Assembly (NCBI GenBank): GCA_020852055.1
Contig: JADZBP010000206.1
Span: 1-64,000, forward strand
Length of the DNA: 64,000 bases
Direction: 5' to 3'
Source: Candidatus Latescibacterota bacterium
GTDB taxonomy: Bacteria; Latescibacterota; UBA2968; UBA8231
This document shows positions 19,035 through 30,572 of this stretch, in pieces. Position numbers and translations under genes: made by a program. Below the pieces are notes generated by a model. The model made no database searches and was not told the origin of the DNA. It was given only the letters and a program-made list of their open reading frames with translations. Numbering within the stretch: the stretch's first letter is position 1; the number at the start of each line of letters is the position of its first letter.

Positions 19035-20246
19035 ATGGCGACAAAATCTGGCAAGGTCATCAGCCTGGCGATGGTCGGCTGCGGCGGCATGGCCGGGGCG
19101 CACCTGAGCGGGTACGAGGAACTCTTCCGCAAGGGCGAAAAACGCTTCCGCATCGTCGCCACCGTCGACGAGGTCGAGGAGCGGGCGCAGGCCTTTGCCA
19201 ACCGCATCAAACAGAATATGGGCTGGGAGGTGGCCACCTACAAAAGCGTCGACCAGCTGCTCAACCACCCCGGCAAGATCGACGGGGCCGACATCTGCAG
19301 CCCGCACGGGCTGCACCACGTGCTGGCCTGCCAACTGATGGAGGGCGGGGTCAATGTGCTGGTGGAGAAACCCATCGGCATCACGGTGAAGGCCTCCAAA
19401 AAGATCATCGCCACCGCCAAAAAGTGCAAAAAGGTCGCTGCCACCGCCGAGCAGTGCCGGCGCAGCATCGGCCAGCGCACCATCCACTGGGCTTTCAACG
19501 AAAGCAACCTGATGGGCGACCCGCGCTTCTGGTTCGCCGTCAGCGCCAACTGGCAGGACCCGGCGCAGATCCCCAACTGGCACTGGCGTACCGACCGCAA
19601 ACTGGGCGGCTGCGGCATGGTCATGGACAGCGGTGCCCACTGGGTGGACACCATGCGCTACTGGTTCGGGGAGATCGACAGTGTCTACGCCCGCGTCGAG
19701 CAGATCGACCAACGCCCCCACCGCAAGGGCAAGGACTTGGTCAACGACGCGCGCGAGGATTTCTGGACCAGCATCTTCAACTTCAAGAGCGGGGTGATCG
19801 GCACCTGGTCCTGGACCATCGCTGCCCCGGGCAAGGGTTTCACCCAGCTCACCCTCAGCGGCGACAAGGGCACCCTGGTCGATTCGGATATCTTTCATCC
19901 GGCCGCCTTCCAGGCCCGCGGCGAGGCCCAGCTGCTCGACGGCACCACCTACAGCATGCCCAAGCTGCAGCAGCTCTACCTCGAAACCCTCTCCAAGAAG
20001 CAGCAGGACCGCCTCTTCCCCTACGGCATCACCAACGGCACCTTCCTGGAGTTGTGGGACTTCATCGACGCCCTCAGCACCGGCCGCAAGGTGGAGATCG
20101 ACGCCGAGGAAGGGCTGCGCAGCAAGGCGGTGAGCGAGGCGATCTACGAGTCGGGCGTCTCGGGGCAGGTGGTCAAGGTCGCCGACGTGCTCAGCGGCAA
20201 GGTGAGTGCGTACCAGCGCGACGTCGACAAGTACTGGAAGCTCTAG
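19035..20246 (+). CDS. Gfo/Idh/MocA family oxidoreductase
   Basis: ISLAMVGCGGMAGAHLSGYEELF ... ADICSPHGLHHVLACQLMEGGVNVLVEKPIGI. Confidence 0.9.
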   Translation: MATKSGKVISLAMVGCGGMAGAHLSGYEELFRKGEKRFRIVATVDEVEERAQAFANRIKQNMGWEVATYKSVDQLLNHPGKIDGADICSPHGLHHVLACQLMEGGVNVLVEKPIGITVKASKKIIATAKKCKKVAATAEQCRRSIGQRTIHWAFNESNLMGDPRFWFAVSANWQDPAQIPNWHWRTDRKLGGCGMVMDSGAHWVDTMRYWFGEIDSVYARVEQIDQRPHRKGKDLVNDAREDFWTSIFNFKSGVIGTWSWTIAAPGKGFTQLTLSGDKGTLVDSDIFHPAAFQARGEAQLLDGTTYSMPKLQQLYLETLSKKQQDRLFPYGITNGTFLELWDFIDALSTGRKVEIDAEEGLRSKAVSEAIYESGVSGQVVKVADVLSGKVSAYQRDVDKYWKL

Positions 20247-20269
20247 AACCGCCGATTCAAGGACACGAC

Positions 20270-20311
20270 GCGGCGGGGGGTGCGCCCCTGAGGGGAGCGG
20301 CTCCCCGCCGC
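20270..20311. repeat. Cloverleaf-like intergenic repeat, copy 3 (internal deletion; outer stem only)
   Basis: gcggcggggggtgcgcccctgaggggagcggctccccgccgc matches both ends of copies 1 and 2 but lacks the internal ~85 bp. Confidence 0.7.
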
Positions 20312-20321
20312 AGTATGTACG

Positions 20322-21740
20322 CTAGATCCACTTGCGGGCAGCGGCCCCGGTCAGTTTGTTGAGGCCGTTGAGCGCGGCGATGCGATAGCCTTCGGCGAAG
20401 GTGGGGTAGTTGAAGATGGCTTCGACGAAGTAATCGACCCGCGCCCGGAAGTGGATGGCCATCTGGCCGATGGGGATTAGCTCGGTGGCGTGGGTGCCGA
20501 TGATGTGCACCGCCAGGACCTCCAGGGTCTCGGCGTGGAAGAGCAGCTTGAACATGCCGCTGGTGTCCCCGGCAATGGGACCGCGGGCAATCTCGTAGTA
20601 ATAGGCGCGCCCCACCTGATAGTGCACTCCCTGCTCCTTCAGTTCCTCCTCGGTAGGGCCCACGCTGGAGATCTCGGGAATGGTGTAGATCCCGGCGGGA
20701 AAGAACTCGGGGAAGGGGCGGGTGCGGAGGGCAAAAGCGTTGCGCACTGCCAGGCGACCCTGCTCCATCGAGGTGGAAGCCAGCCCCGGAGGGCCGATCA
20801 CGTCGCCGGCCGCGTAGATGTGGGAAACCCCGGTCTGGAAGAGGGCGTTGACCGGCAGATTGCCCATCTTGTCCACCGCCAGCCCCGCCCTTTCCAACTG
20901 CAGGTTGTCCAGGTTGGCGATACGTCCCAGCGAATAGAACAGACAGTCGGCCCGCACCTGTTCGCCGTCCTCCATCAACACCTCGGCCTTGCCGTCCTCG
21001 CTGCAGCGCAGTTGTTTGATGCGCTGGCTCATCCGCACTTCCACGTCCAGCTTCTGGATGTACTCGCGGAAACGCTGGCCGATCTCGGTGTCGAGGGTGC
21101 GCAGCAGGTTGTCGCGCCGGTCCATCAGCACCACCTTGATACCCACAGCGGCGAACATGGTGGCGTACTCGCAACCGATGACCCCGCCGCCGAGTACGAT
21201 CATGGTCTTGGGCATGTGGTCGAGCCGGAAGATGATGTCCGAATCGACGAAGATCTTCTTGTCGCCGGGGATGTCGATGGGATGGCGAGGCCGCGAGCCG
21301 GTGGCAATCAGCACCCGGTCGGCCTCAATGGTGCTCAGCACCAGGTCCTTTTCGCCGACCACCTCGAGGGTGTGGGGGTCGGCGAACCGGGCCGTGCCGT
21401 ACACCACCTCCACGTCGTTCTTCTCGCAGATCCGGCTCAGCAGGGCGTTTTCGTCGTCGATGACCCGGGTAACGCTGGCCTTCAGGTCGGCGATGGAGAT
21501 CTCCCGCTGCGGCCGGTTGCCCCGGCCATAATAGTTCGACCGCATGAAGTTGGTCAGATCCAGAATGGCTTCCCGCAGGGTCTTCGAGGGAATGGTCCCC
21601 TGGTTGAGCGAGGCCCCACCCAGGAACCCCAATCTATCGATGAGGATCACCTGCTTGCCGGCTTTGGCGGCCTGTATCGCCCCCTGCAGGCCGGCTGGCC
21701 CCGCCCCGATCACTGCCAGATCTGCCTTCAACTTCTCCAT
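20322..21740 (-). CDS. sthA: Soluble pyridine nucleotide transhydrogenase family flavoprotein
   Basis: ADLAVIGAGPAGLQGAIQAAKAGKQVILID, GTIPSKTLREAI, GGGVIGCEYATMFAAVGIKVVLMDRR, AGDVIGPPGLASTSMEQGR, PAGIYTIPEISSVG. Confidence 0.88.
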   Translation of the reverse strand: MEKLKADLAVIGAGPAGLQGAIQAAKAGKQVILIDRLGFLGGASLNQGTIPSKTLREAILDLTNFMRSNYYGRGNRPQREISIADLKASVTRVIDDENALLSRICEKNDVEVVYGTARFADPHTLEVVGEKDLVLSTIEADRVLIATGSRPRHPIDIPGDKKIFVDSDIIFRLDHMPKTMIVLGGGVIGCEYATMFAAVGIKVVLMDRRDNLLRTLDTEIGQRFREYIQKLDVEVRMSQRIKQLRCSEDGKAEVLMEDGEQVRADCLFYSLGRIANLDNLQLERAGLAVDKMGNLPVNALFQTGVSHIYAAGDVIGPPGLASTSMEQGRLAVRNAFALRTRPFPEFFPAGIYTIPEISSVGPTEEELKEQGVHYQVGRAYYYEIARGPIAGDTSGMFKLLFHAETLEVLAVHIIGTHATELIPIGQMAIHFRARVDYFVEAIFNYPTFAEGYRIAALNGLNKLTGAAARKWI

Positions 21741-21784
21741 AGTCGCTTTCGGGAATCAACCGTTTCGGTTGTGAGTGAAATTCC

Positions 21785-24370
21785 TCAGCCCAGCACCACG
21801 GTCAGGGGCCGGCCAGCCACCACTTCGACCGGCTGTGGCAGGCGGAGCTGTTGTGTTTGAGCCCCGCCCCATACCACCTCGTCTACCTCGAGCCTTCCCT
21901 CCTCGACCTCGACGCGCACCTGCGATTTGCTGCCCTGGCGCGTGTAGCGGATGCTGCCCCAGGCGCCATCGGCTGCAAAGAAGAAGCGTCCCTCCTTTTC
22001 CTGCCCACGGGGCGCCAGTTCCAGGCGACGCTCCGGCGCCCGGTAGCGGAAACCGCTCAGGGCCAAGAGCACGGCATAGGAAGAGAGGGCCCGCGCGTAA
22101 TAGGAGCCGCATTCGTACTCATTCCACGGATTGCGCACCCGGCCATCGTAGCGCTGCCGCACCGCGTGCACTACACTCAACCCTTCGGCCACCAGGCCGG
22201 CGTAGATCAGGTGACTGGCCACTTGGTATTCGATGCCGGTCCATACCTCGTCGGAATACACGAAGGGCAGCGAGGGTTTGCCGCCCTTGGGCCAGGAGCA
22301 CAGGAGCAGACCGGGCTCGTCGTTGAGCGCATATCCGGGCCGCTGCGGGTTGGCGTGGCCGCGCAGGGAATTGCGAAAATTATACCTGAATATCGAGGCC
22401 AGGTGTTTGCGAGTGCGCTTGCGGTTGAGGGCCTCGGGCAGTCCCAGCAGGGTGGCGTACCACTCGCCGATCACCCCGTCGGAGAGGCAGCCGGTGCCGT
22501 ACTGGTATTTTGGCCCTTCGCGCCTGAAGATCGCCTTGGCTTCCTCCGAGTACCCGCCGATCCACTTATCCAGTTCGGCGGCGACCCGCAGCTCTTCCAC
22601 CTGCACCTGCTGAAAATAGAACTCGCCATTCCACAACGCCTCGTCGCAATAGGCCTTGCCGCGCTCGGCCAGGCTGCGGTAACGGCTTGCGTCTTCGGCA
22701 TGGCCCAGGTACTCGGCCATCTGCACCATGGCCTGCAGCGCCCCCAGATAGAAGCTGGTGCACATGCCGTCGGCGCCCCAGAACTCGATGTCGTAGGTGT
22801 TGTGGTGCGGCTCGAAGAGGGCGCCACGCTCATCGGGGTCCCAGGTGCGGATGCAATATTCCAGGCTTCGGCGGGCCAGCGGGTAGCGCTCCTCCAGCCA
22901 GGCCCGCTCGCCGCTGATCTGCCAGTCGCGGTACAGCTTCATGATCCCGCCCAACTGGCCGTCGGCAGCAGCATGATGGCTATGGGTGGCCGGACCGGTG
23001 GGCAGGGCCGAGCGGAAGGTCACGTGCCCGGCCTCGTCCATCGACCATTTCAACTCCTGGTCGCGCAGGGTCCGCTCCAGGGCCGGAAAGAGATGGGGGA
23101 TGGCCTGGGCGTAGTTCCACACGTGGGTGCAGGAACCGTGGCAACACCCGTTGCCAAAGGAGCAACCCTCCCAGCACCACAACATGCCGTCCTCCTGCCG
23201 CAGCACCGTGGGCGACTTGAGGATGGCCAGGTTGGCCGAGACCGCATCGAGCACATAGCTGGGCAGGGTGGTGGCGAAGAAGCGGCGGTGGAAGCGGCGG
23301 CTGCGCTCCTCCAGGCTGGCGCTTTCACCCGCTGCATGCACCCCGGCGGCCCAGGCATCGGCAAAACGGGTGGTGTACCATGGACCGTAGGTGGTGGGGC
23401 CACAGCAGGAATCCGCTTCCGCCGGCGCGCCGGAACGCAGCTCCGAGTTGGGCACGTGCCAGCTATAGACCAGGGGGATCTCGGTTTGCTCGCCCCGCCT
23501 CAGTTCCAGGTCCCAGAACACCGTGGCCCCGAAACGCAACCCGACGATGGCGGCCTGGCCGCTGCCCTTGAGCGGTTGCGACTCGGCGCTGTGCTGCAGA
23601 CCACCAGCCGAGAGGGTGTTGGTGAGCATGGTGAGGGTGTCGAACCAGCCACCGCGGAACCAGGTGCAGTTGGCCTGCAGTTCCGGCCGCGGGGAAATCA
23701 CCGCCACGCTGGCCTTGTGGGGCGAGTCCTCGGGCAGGTCGCTGTCGAAAAAGATGCCGGACAGGCCCTCGTGCTGGCGGTACTGCACCCGGTGTCCAGT
23801 CAGGTCCGGCGGCCGTCCGGGGTACTGCATGTTGAAGGAGAACTGGATCCTCAGCGTGCGCGCCGAGCGATTGCGCAGCACGTAGCGCACCATCGCCGCT
23901 GGCAACCCCGAAGCCAGCGCATCCCCCGGAACAAAGGGGGAAAAGGCCTCGAGCCGCACCTCCAGGGGCAGGTCGCGGTCCTTGAGGCGCACCGTGGCAA
24001 AGGGGAATTCCCCCTTGAAGGTGGCGCTCTCCATGTGCGGCAACCCTTCGTGGCCCGAGGGCAGACCGCCATTGCCGAAGCGCCCCTGGTCGTAGATGAA
24101 GGGTTTCTGGACCGGCCCCTCCAACACCCGCAGGATACCACTTTTGCTGCCGGCCACCTGGCAATGCACCGCGGCAAAGGTCATGGGGCTGTGGCCGAAG
24201 GTGGGCTGGTGGAAAAGGCAGAAGTCCTGGAAATTGCCGCTGCCCCCCAGGTGGATGCAGCCCGCCCCGATGCCGCCCAGGGGGAAGGCGATCTGCTCCA
24301 GGCTTTCGCCGCTGTAGGTGCGCTGGCCCTTGGCGCCGGCCAGCACCTTCTTGCTGTAGACCTCGCCCAT
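21785..24370 (-). CDS. GH116 family glycoside hydrolase (GBA2-type glucosylceramidase-like)
   Basis: IAFPLGGIGAGCIHLGGSGNFQDF, CTHVWNYAQAIPHLFPALERTLRD, NTYDIEFWGADGMCTSFYLGALQAM, CLSDGVIGEWYATLLGL. Confidence 0.85.
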   Translation of the reverse strand: MGEVYSKKVLAGAKGQRTYSGESLEQIAFPLGGIGAGCIHLGGSGNFQDFCLFHQPTFGHSPMTFAAVHCQVAGSKSGILRVLEGPVQKPFIYDQGRFGNGGLPSGHEGLPHMESATFKGEFPFATVRLKDRDLPLEVRLEAFSPFVPGDALASGLPAAMVRYVLRNRSARTLRIQFSFNMQYPGRPPDLTGHRVQYRQHEGLSGIFFDSDLPEDSPHKASVAVISPRPELQANCTWFRGGWFDTLTMLTNTLSAGGLQHSAESQPLKGSGQAAIVGLRFGATVFWDLELRRGEQTEIPLVYSWHVPNSELRSGAPAEADSCCGPTTYGPWYTTRFADAWAAGVHAAGESASLEERSRRFHRRFFATTLPSYVLDAVSANLAILKSPTVLRQEDGMLWCWEGCSFGNGCCHGSCTHVWNYAQAIPHLFPALERTLRDQELKWSMDEAGHVTFRSALPTGPATHSHHAAADGQLGGIMKLYRDWQISGERAWLEERYPLARRSLEYCIRTWDPDERGALFEPHHNTYDIEFWGADGMCTSFYLGALQAMVQMAEYLGHAEDASRYRSLAERGKAYCDEALWNGEFYFQQVQVEELRVAAELDKWIGGYSEEAKAIFRREGPKYQYGTGCLSDGVIGEWYATLLGLPEALNRKRTRKHLASIFRYNFRNSLRGHANPQRPGYALNDEPGLLLCSWPKGGKPSLPFVYSDEVWTGIEYQVASHLIYAGLVAEGLSVVHAVRQRYDGRVRNPWNEYECGSYYARALSSYAVLLALSGFRYRAPERRLELAPRGQEKEGRFFFAADGAWGSIRYTRQGSKSQVRVEVEEGRLEVDEVVWGGAQTQQLRLPQPVEVVAGRPLTVVLG

Positions 24371-24406
24371 CGGGTCCTCCTTTGTGTTCTGCCTCGTTTT
24401 GCTGGT

Positions 24407-25798
<1,392 letters not shown>

Positions 25799-25812
25799 GG
25801 CTTTTCTCGGGG

Positions 25813-27135
25813 TTATTCGGGTTCGAGCGTGGCGTTGGCCGCCTTGGTGAGCCGGTTCAGCAGCGGATCGAGCTGCACCCCGTCCATCGCATCGACCATC
25901 GCATTCTGGATGAGCCGGCGCACGGTCTCGTACCCGGGCGCGGTAGGCTCGATCTTGCCGTAATCCAGGAGGCCATAGGCCACCTGGAAGTTGGGGTTTT
26001 CGGCGAAATAGGCTTCCAGGCCTGCTGCGGTGCTGCGGCGGGCCGGGAAATAACCGCTGGCCCGCACCCAGCGGGCCTGCTGATCGGGTTCGGTGAACCA
26101 CTTGAGAAAGAGCCAGGCCGCGAGTTGTTGCTCCGGGGTGGTCCGGCAAAGGGCTACGCTGGCGCCGTACACGTTGACCACCGGGTGCTCGCCCTCGTAG
26201 GGAACCGCCGCCACCCCCCAGGTGAACTTCGCCCCGGAGTTCACGGCCTTTTTGTAGAAGGGCAACCCGCTGGAGGACCCAATGGCAAAGAGCAGCTGAC
26301 CACTGCCAAACTCCTTGGTATCGCCGTTGGTTTCGGTCAGCACCTCGACGCTGCCGTCCTTTTCGAGCTCGACCAGCTCTTGCAGGGCCGCTCTGGTCTC
26401 TGGCTGATTGAAGTTGTAGGCAGTTTGTGCCGGATCGATGAAGTCCCCGCCGCGGCTGAACACCATCGAGGCCAGGCGGCTGGCATCCACGTCCAGCAGA
26501 TACCCGACCGAGCGCTGGGAATTGGCGGCTTTGCTGAAAGGCTGGGCCTTGGCCTGACGGCAGAGCCGGGCAAACTCCTCCCAGGTCTTGGGGGGATGGT
26601 CGCTGCCCAGTTCCCGCAACCAGTCGGCGTTGTAAAACAGGATCTCCATCGACCGGTTGGGTGGGAAAGCCATCTGGATGCCGCGCATCCGGTCCTGTTC
26701 GATGAAACTCTCGATATAGTCGGCCCGCGCCTCGGAGGAGAGGCCCCACTTGGCCGAGTTCATGTACGGCAGCAGATCCATCACCCCGTCGGCCGAATGG
26801 TAGACCTGGGCCTGATTCTGGTACGCCACCACCAACTGCGGCAGCGAACCGCCCTGGAGCCCGACCAGCATCTTATTGTAGATGTGACTATAGGTGCCGG
26901 CGTATTCCCCTTTGACCTGGATACCGTAGGGGTTCTGCTGGTTGAATTGGGCGATCATCTCCTGCAGGGCGGTCTCGCGTTCCCGGGTGTGCTGGTACCA
27001 GAACACCACGGTCTGCCCCGAGGGGTCCACCTCATCCGGGCTGGGCTGAGGCGGTGGCGCCGAGGTATTGCCGCAGGCCCCCACCATCCAGGCCATAGCC
27101 CAGGCCAACCACCGGAAGAGCTTGGGGCGCTTCAT
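25813..27135 (-). CDS. ABC transporter extracellular solute-binding lipoprotein (sugar type)
   Basis: Lipobox [58 protein letters not shown]. Confidence 0.88.
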   Translation of the reverse strand: MKRPKLFRWLAWAMAWMVGACGNTSAPPPQPSPDEVDPSGQTVVFWYQHTRERETALQEMIAQFNQQNPYGIQVKGEYAGTYSHIYNKMLVGLQGGSLPQLVVAYQNQAQVYHSADGVMDLLPYMNSAKWGLSSEARADYIESFIEQDRMRGIQMAFPPNRSMEILFYNADWLRELGSDHPPKTWEEFARLCRQAKAQPFSKAANSQRSVGYLLDVDASRLASMVFSRGGDFIDPAQTAYNFNQPETRAALQELVELEKDGSVEVLTETNGDTKEFGSGQLLFAIGSSSGLPFYKKAVNSGAKFTWGVAAVPYEGEHPVVNVYGASVALCRTTPEQQLAAWLFLKWFTEPDQQARWVRASGYFPARRSTAAGLEAYFAENPNFQVAYGLLDYGKIEPTAPGYETVRRLIQNAMVDAMDGVQLDPLLNRLTKAANATLEPE

Positions 27136-27980
27136 GCCTTGAGTCCCGAAAGAGAGATACCTTCGGTGAATTCCTTCTGGATGAGGAAGTAGACCAGGAG
27201 CACCGGTACTGTGGCGATGACGGCGCCGGCCATCTGCAGGTGTACCTCGGGGCCGGCTTCGCTGACGAATTGCTGCAGCCCCACGGAGATGGGCCGCCAC
27301 TCAGGGGTATTGGTCACCAGCAGCGGCCAAGCCAGGGAATTCCACGAGCCGATGAAGGTGAACATGCCCACCGTCAGCAGGGGCGCCCGGCACAGGGGCA
27401 GGGCGATCTGGAAAAGGAAACGCAGGTGCCCGGCCCCGTCGATCTTGGCCGCTTCCCACAACTCCCCGGGGATGCCGCGCAAAAACTGGCGCAACATGAA
27501 GATGCTGAAGGCGCTGGCCATGAAGGGGATGGTCAGCGCCGGCCAACTGTTGAGCCAGGCGAAAGGGCTGTGGCGGTGCAGCCAGTTGACCAGCAGGAAG
27601 TTGGGCACGGTGGTGACCATTTCCGGCACCATCATCGTTCCCAAGATGCCGATGAAGACCATCTCCCGCCCCCGGAAGGGGATGCGGGCCAGCGGATAGG
27701 CGGCCATCAGCGAGAAAAGCAGGGTCCCCCCTACCTGCACCACGGCGATGATCAGCGAATTCTTGAAGTAGAGGCCGAAATCGGCCTCTTTCCAGGCCAG
27801 GGTATAGTTGGCCCACTGCACCTGCTCGGGCAGCAGCACCCTGCGGAGGGATTCCCCCTCGGTCATAAAAGAGGCCAGCAACATCCAGACAAAGGGCAAA
27901 CCGGCCGCCACCCCGCATAGGCCCAGCCCGCCGTAGGTCAACCACAGCTGGCGGCGGCTCGTCTGTCGCTCAGTCGCCAT
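27132..27980 (-). CDS. Carbohydrate ABC transporter permease (MalG-like)
   Basis: Hydrophobic; EAA loop LWEAAKIDGAGHLRFLFQIALPLCRAPL; 4-bp overlap with solute-binding protein start. Confidence 0.9.
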   Translation of the reverse strand: MATERQTSRRQLWLTYGGLGLCGVAAGLPFVWMLLASFMTEGESLRRVLLPEQVQWANYTLAWKEADFGLYFKNSLIIAVVQVGGTLLFSLMAAYPLARIPFRGREMVFIGILGTMMVPEMVTTVPNFLLVNWLHRHSPFAWLNSWPALTIPFMASAFSIFMLRQFLRGIPGELWEAAKIDGAGHLRFLFQIALPLCRAPLLTVGMFTFIGSWNSLAWPLLVTNTPEWRPISVGLQQFVSEAGPEVHLQMAGAVIATVPVLLVYFLIQKEFTEGISLSGLKA

Positions 27981-28926
27981 AAAACACCCTCCGCCCCAGA
28001 ACCCGGTTCTGCACCAAGGTGAGGGCCAGGATGGCGATGAAGAGGATAAAGGCCAGGGCCGCGGCGTACCCGGCATTGTGGTTCTGGAAGATCTGATCAA
28101 AAATGACCACACTGAGCACGTCGGTAGTGTCGCGGGCTCCGGGGGTGCGCAGGATATAGATGTGATTGAAGGCCTTGAAGGTGCCGATCATGGCCACCGT
28201 GGAGAGGAAGAACAGGGTGGGGGAGATGAGCGGCAGGGTGATGTGGCGGAACGACTGCCAGGAGCTAGCTCCGTCGATCTCCGCCGCCTCGTAGTAGTGG
28301 CGGGGGATGGCACTTAACCCAGCCAGCAGGATCACCGTGTCGTACCCCACGTATACCCAGATGTTGTACAGGATGACCGAAATCAAGGCCAGGCTGGGGA
28401 AACAGGCGTCCAACCACGCGGGACAGGTCCCCAGACCCAGCGTTTTGAACAGCAGGGCCACGATGGACTTGTTTTCGTACAACCAGCGCTGGTTGTCGAG
28501 CCCCCAGAAACCCCAGAAGCGGTTGGCCAGGGACGAGGGATGGGGGCTGAAGAGGGTGCGGAAGACCACTGCCGAGGCGATAACCGGGGTGATGAAAGGC
28601 AGGAAGAAGAGGGTGCGGAAGAACCCTTTGCCCCGAAGTATATTGAATAGGAGGTAGGCGAGTACCGTGGAGAGCGCCAGTTCCGCAGGGATCGTGCCCA
28701 GGGCGTAGAAGGCGGTTACCTTAAAACCATTATAGAGGCTGGGATCACTCAGGGCACGGGCATAGTGGTCCAACCCGATAAACGCTTCCTGTTTGATACG
28801 CCAGCGGTGCAGGCTGATGTACAGCGCATAGGCGATGGGCCAGATCCCGAAGATCAGCAGGATCAACAGAGCCGGCGACAGGAATCCCCAGGCAATAGCC
28901 TGTTCTTTGAGGGGGGTCTTTTTCAA
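27970..28926 (-). CDS. Carbohydrate ABC transporter permease (MalF-like)
   Basis: WGFLSPALLILLIFGIWPIAYALYISLHRW; EAA loop YYEAAEIDGASSWQSFRHITLPLISP. Confidence 0.9.
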   Translation of the reverse strand: MKKTPLKEQAIAWGFLSPALLILLIFGIWPIAYALYISLHRWRIKQEAFIGLDHYARALSDPSLYNGFKVTAFYALGTIPAELALSTVLAYLLFNILRGKGFFRTLFFLPFITPVIASAVVFRTLFSPHPSSLANRFWGFWGLDNQRWLYENKSIVALLFKTLGLGTCPAWLDACFPSLALISVILYNIWVYVGYDTVILLAGLSAIPRHYYEAAEIDGASSWQSFRHITLPLISPTLFFLSTVAMIGTFKAFNHIYILRTPGARDTTDVLSVVIFDQIFQNHNAGYAAALAFILFIAILALTLVQNRVLGRRVFYGD

Positions 28927-29068
28927 GTGACGCTCTCCCCGGGATGAGCCGGGGGGTTCAGGGCTCGACTATAGGCATGGTGATGAACAATAATAAACAT
29001 CGCGGCGAATTGTCAACCTGCCGCGCACTTCCTGTTGTTCGCGCCTGCACTTAGATCATTTCTGACAC

Positions 29069-29102
29069 AAAAAAGCAGGCGGCATCTGACGATGCCGCCT
29101 GC
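29069..29102 (-). terminator. Intrinsic terminator downstream of the YceI gene
   Basis: Perfect 12-bp stem gcaggcggcatc/gatgccgcctgc followed on the minus strand by a T tract. Confidence 0.85.
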
Positions 29103-29136
29103 TCAGGGTGCTGGTGCCGGTTACCGGCAGAGGGTG

Positions 29137-29742
29137 CTACTTCTTTTCGGGGGGGGCAACGGAGGCTTCGACCGAGATGCCGACCGCAACCTCATCCCCC
29201 AGCACGCCGGTGTTGTCCGCCCAACTGTTGACGCCAAATTCGGAGCGCTTCACCACCAGCGAGGTGGAGAAACCGATCATCGGCAGATTGGTCCAGGGAT
29301 TGGTGCCCGTGCCCAGGATTTCCACCGGTAGCTGCACCGATTTGGTGACCCCGTGCAGGGTCAGGTCACCGGTCACCAACAGCTTGCCATCCTCTCCCTT
29401 TTCGACCTTGGTGCTCTTGAAGGTGATTTCGGGGTATTTCTCGGCATCGAAGAAATCCGGGCTCTTCAGGTGTCCGTCCCGCTTCTCGTTCTCGGTATCG
29501 ATACTGCTGACCTTGATCACCGCCTCGACCGAAGACTTCTCGACCGCCTTTTCGTCGTAGGTGATAGCCCCGGTGAATTCCTTGAATTTGCCCTTGGTCC
29601 GGCCCACCAGGTGGCGGATGCCAAAATCCAATGCCGAGTGTCCGGCGTCGATCTGATAGGTTTCGGCCTGAGCCGGCAATACTCCAAATAGGGCCACGGC
29701 CAGTCCCGCGCCCAGCAGGCGGGTGATGTGCGTCATCTTCAT
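29137..29742 (-). CDS. YceI family protein (periplasmic, signal peptide)
   Basis: AETYQIDAGHSALDFGIRHLVGRTKGKFKEFTGAITYD ... LLVTGDLTLHGVTKSVQLPVE. Confidence 0.92.
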   Translation of the reverse strand: MKMTHITRLLGAGLAVALFGVLPAQAETYQIDAGHSALDFGIRHLVGRTKGKFKEFTGAITYDEKAVEKSSVEAVIKVSSIDTENEKRDGHLKSPDFFDAEKYPEITFKSTKVEKGEDGKLLVTGDLTLHGVTKSVQLPVEILGTGTNPWTNLPMIGFSTSLVVKRSEFGVNSWADNTGVLGDEVAVGISVEASVAPPEKK

Positions 29743-29844
29743 GATCAAGCTCCTTATTTGATGTATGGTTTCTCGATGCAATATCGCTTAACATTAAAGT
29801 ATTGTTTTGCTCACGACCTGTCAAGACCCGGACAGCGATAGCGC

Positions 29845-29881
29845 AAAAAAAAACACCCCTGAAAATCCGGAGTGTTTTTTT
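29845..29881 (-). terminator. Terminator after the tRNA cluster (possibly bidirectional)
   Basis: aaaaaaaaacacccctgaaaatccggagtgttttttt: stem flanked by A and T tracts. Confidence 0.7.
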
Positions 29882-29954
29882 GGCTGCGCCCCAGGGAGTC
29901 GAACCCCGATAACATGGTCCAGAGCCATGTGTCCTGCCATTGAACGAGGGCGCA
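29881..29954 (-). tRNA. tRNA-Gln(CTG)
   Basis: Minus strand tgcgccc...catggctctggaccatg...ggttcgactcc...gggcgcagcca; anticodon loop CTCTGGA; encoded CCA. Confidence 0.9.
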
Positions 29955-29971
29955 ATACTGCGATTAGTGGC

Positions 29972-30063
<92 letters not shown>

Positions 30064-30103
30064 AAATTTCAACCCGTACCCCAACTGCGAAACCGGACTC
30101 AGC

Positions 30104-30191
30104 TGGCGGAGGGCGAGGGATTCGAACCCTCAAGGGTGATTAGCCCGGCGGTTTTCAAGACCGCTGCCTTACCAATTAGGTCTAGCCCTCC
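30104..30191 (-). tRNA. tRNA-Ser(TGA)
   Basis: Minus strand ggagggctagacctaattggtaaggcagcggtcttgaaaaccgc...gggttcgaatccctcgccctccgcca; anticodon loop CTTGAAA. Confidence 0.9.
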
Positions 30192-30368
30192 CGTACACAG
30201 AGGATAAAATATAATCGCACCCAAGAGCGGTGTCAATGTCAGGTCCCTGCCCCCGGACATTGCCAAGCAGTCCTGCTGGTGAAGATCGGCAGGTACCTGA
30301 CAAACAGGCACTACCAGGCCGAGGGGGTTTCTTCTGTGAATCCACGGGGCGCCGTCCACAACCAACCC

Positions 30369-30572
30369 TTAGTGCCGGCTGCCACGTCCGCGCCGTTTTG
30401 CCCGTTCGATTTCGTATTCCTCTATGCCCCGGTCAATGAACTGCCGCAAGACCTCTGCCTGTGACCATCCGGTTTCGCTGGAGATCTTCTGCAGGGTCTC
30501 GAGTTGGTCTTCGTAGACCTGGAAGGTGGCTGTCTTCTTGTGCCTTTTTCCGGCCAGCATAGTTATCCCCAT
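30369..30572 (-). CDS. Ribbon-helix-helix (CopG-like) protein; start could be 30560
   Basis: KKTATFQVYEDQLETLQKISSETGWSQAEVLRQFIDRGIEEYE: RHH fold pattern. Confidence 0.65.
   Translation of the reverse strand: MGITMLAGKRHKKTATFQVYEDQLETLQKISSETGWSQAEVLRQFIDRGIEEYEIERAKRRGRGSRH

Noticed and set aside
15956-20362. 1468-aa plus-strand ORF opposite hrpA
   Set aside because: Antisense shadow ORF of the real hrpA gene; low-complexity composition and no recognisable domain
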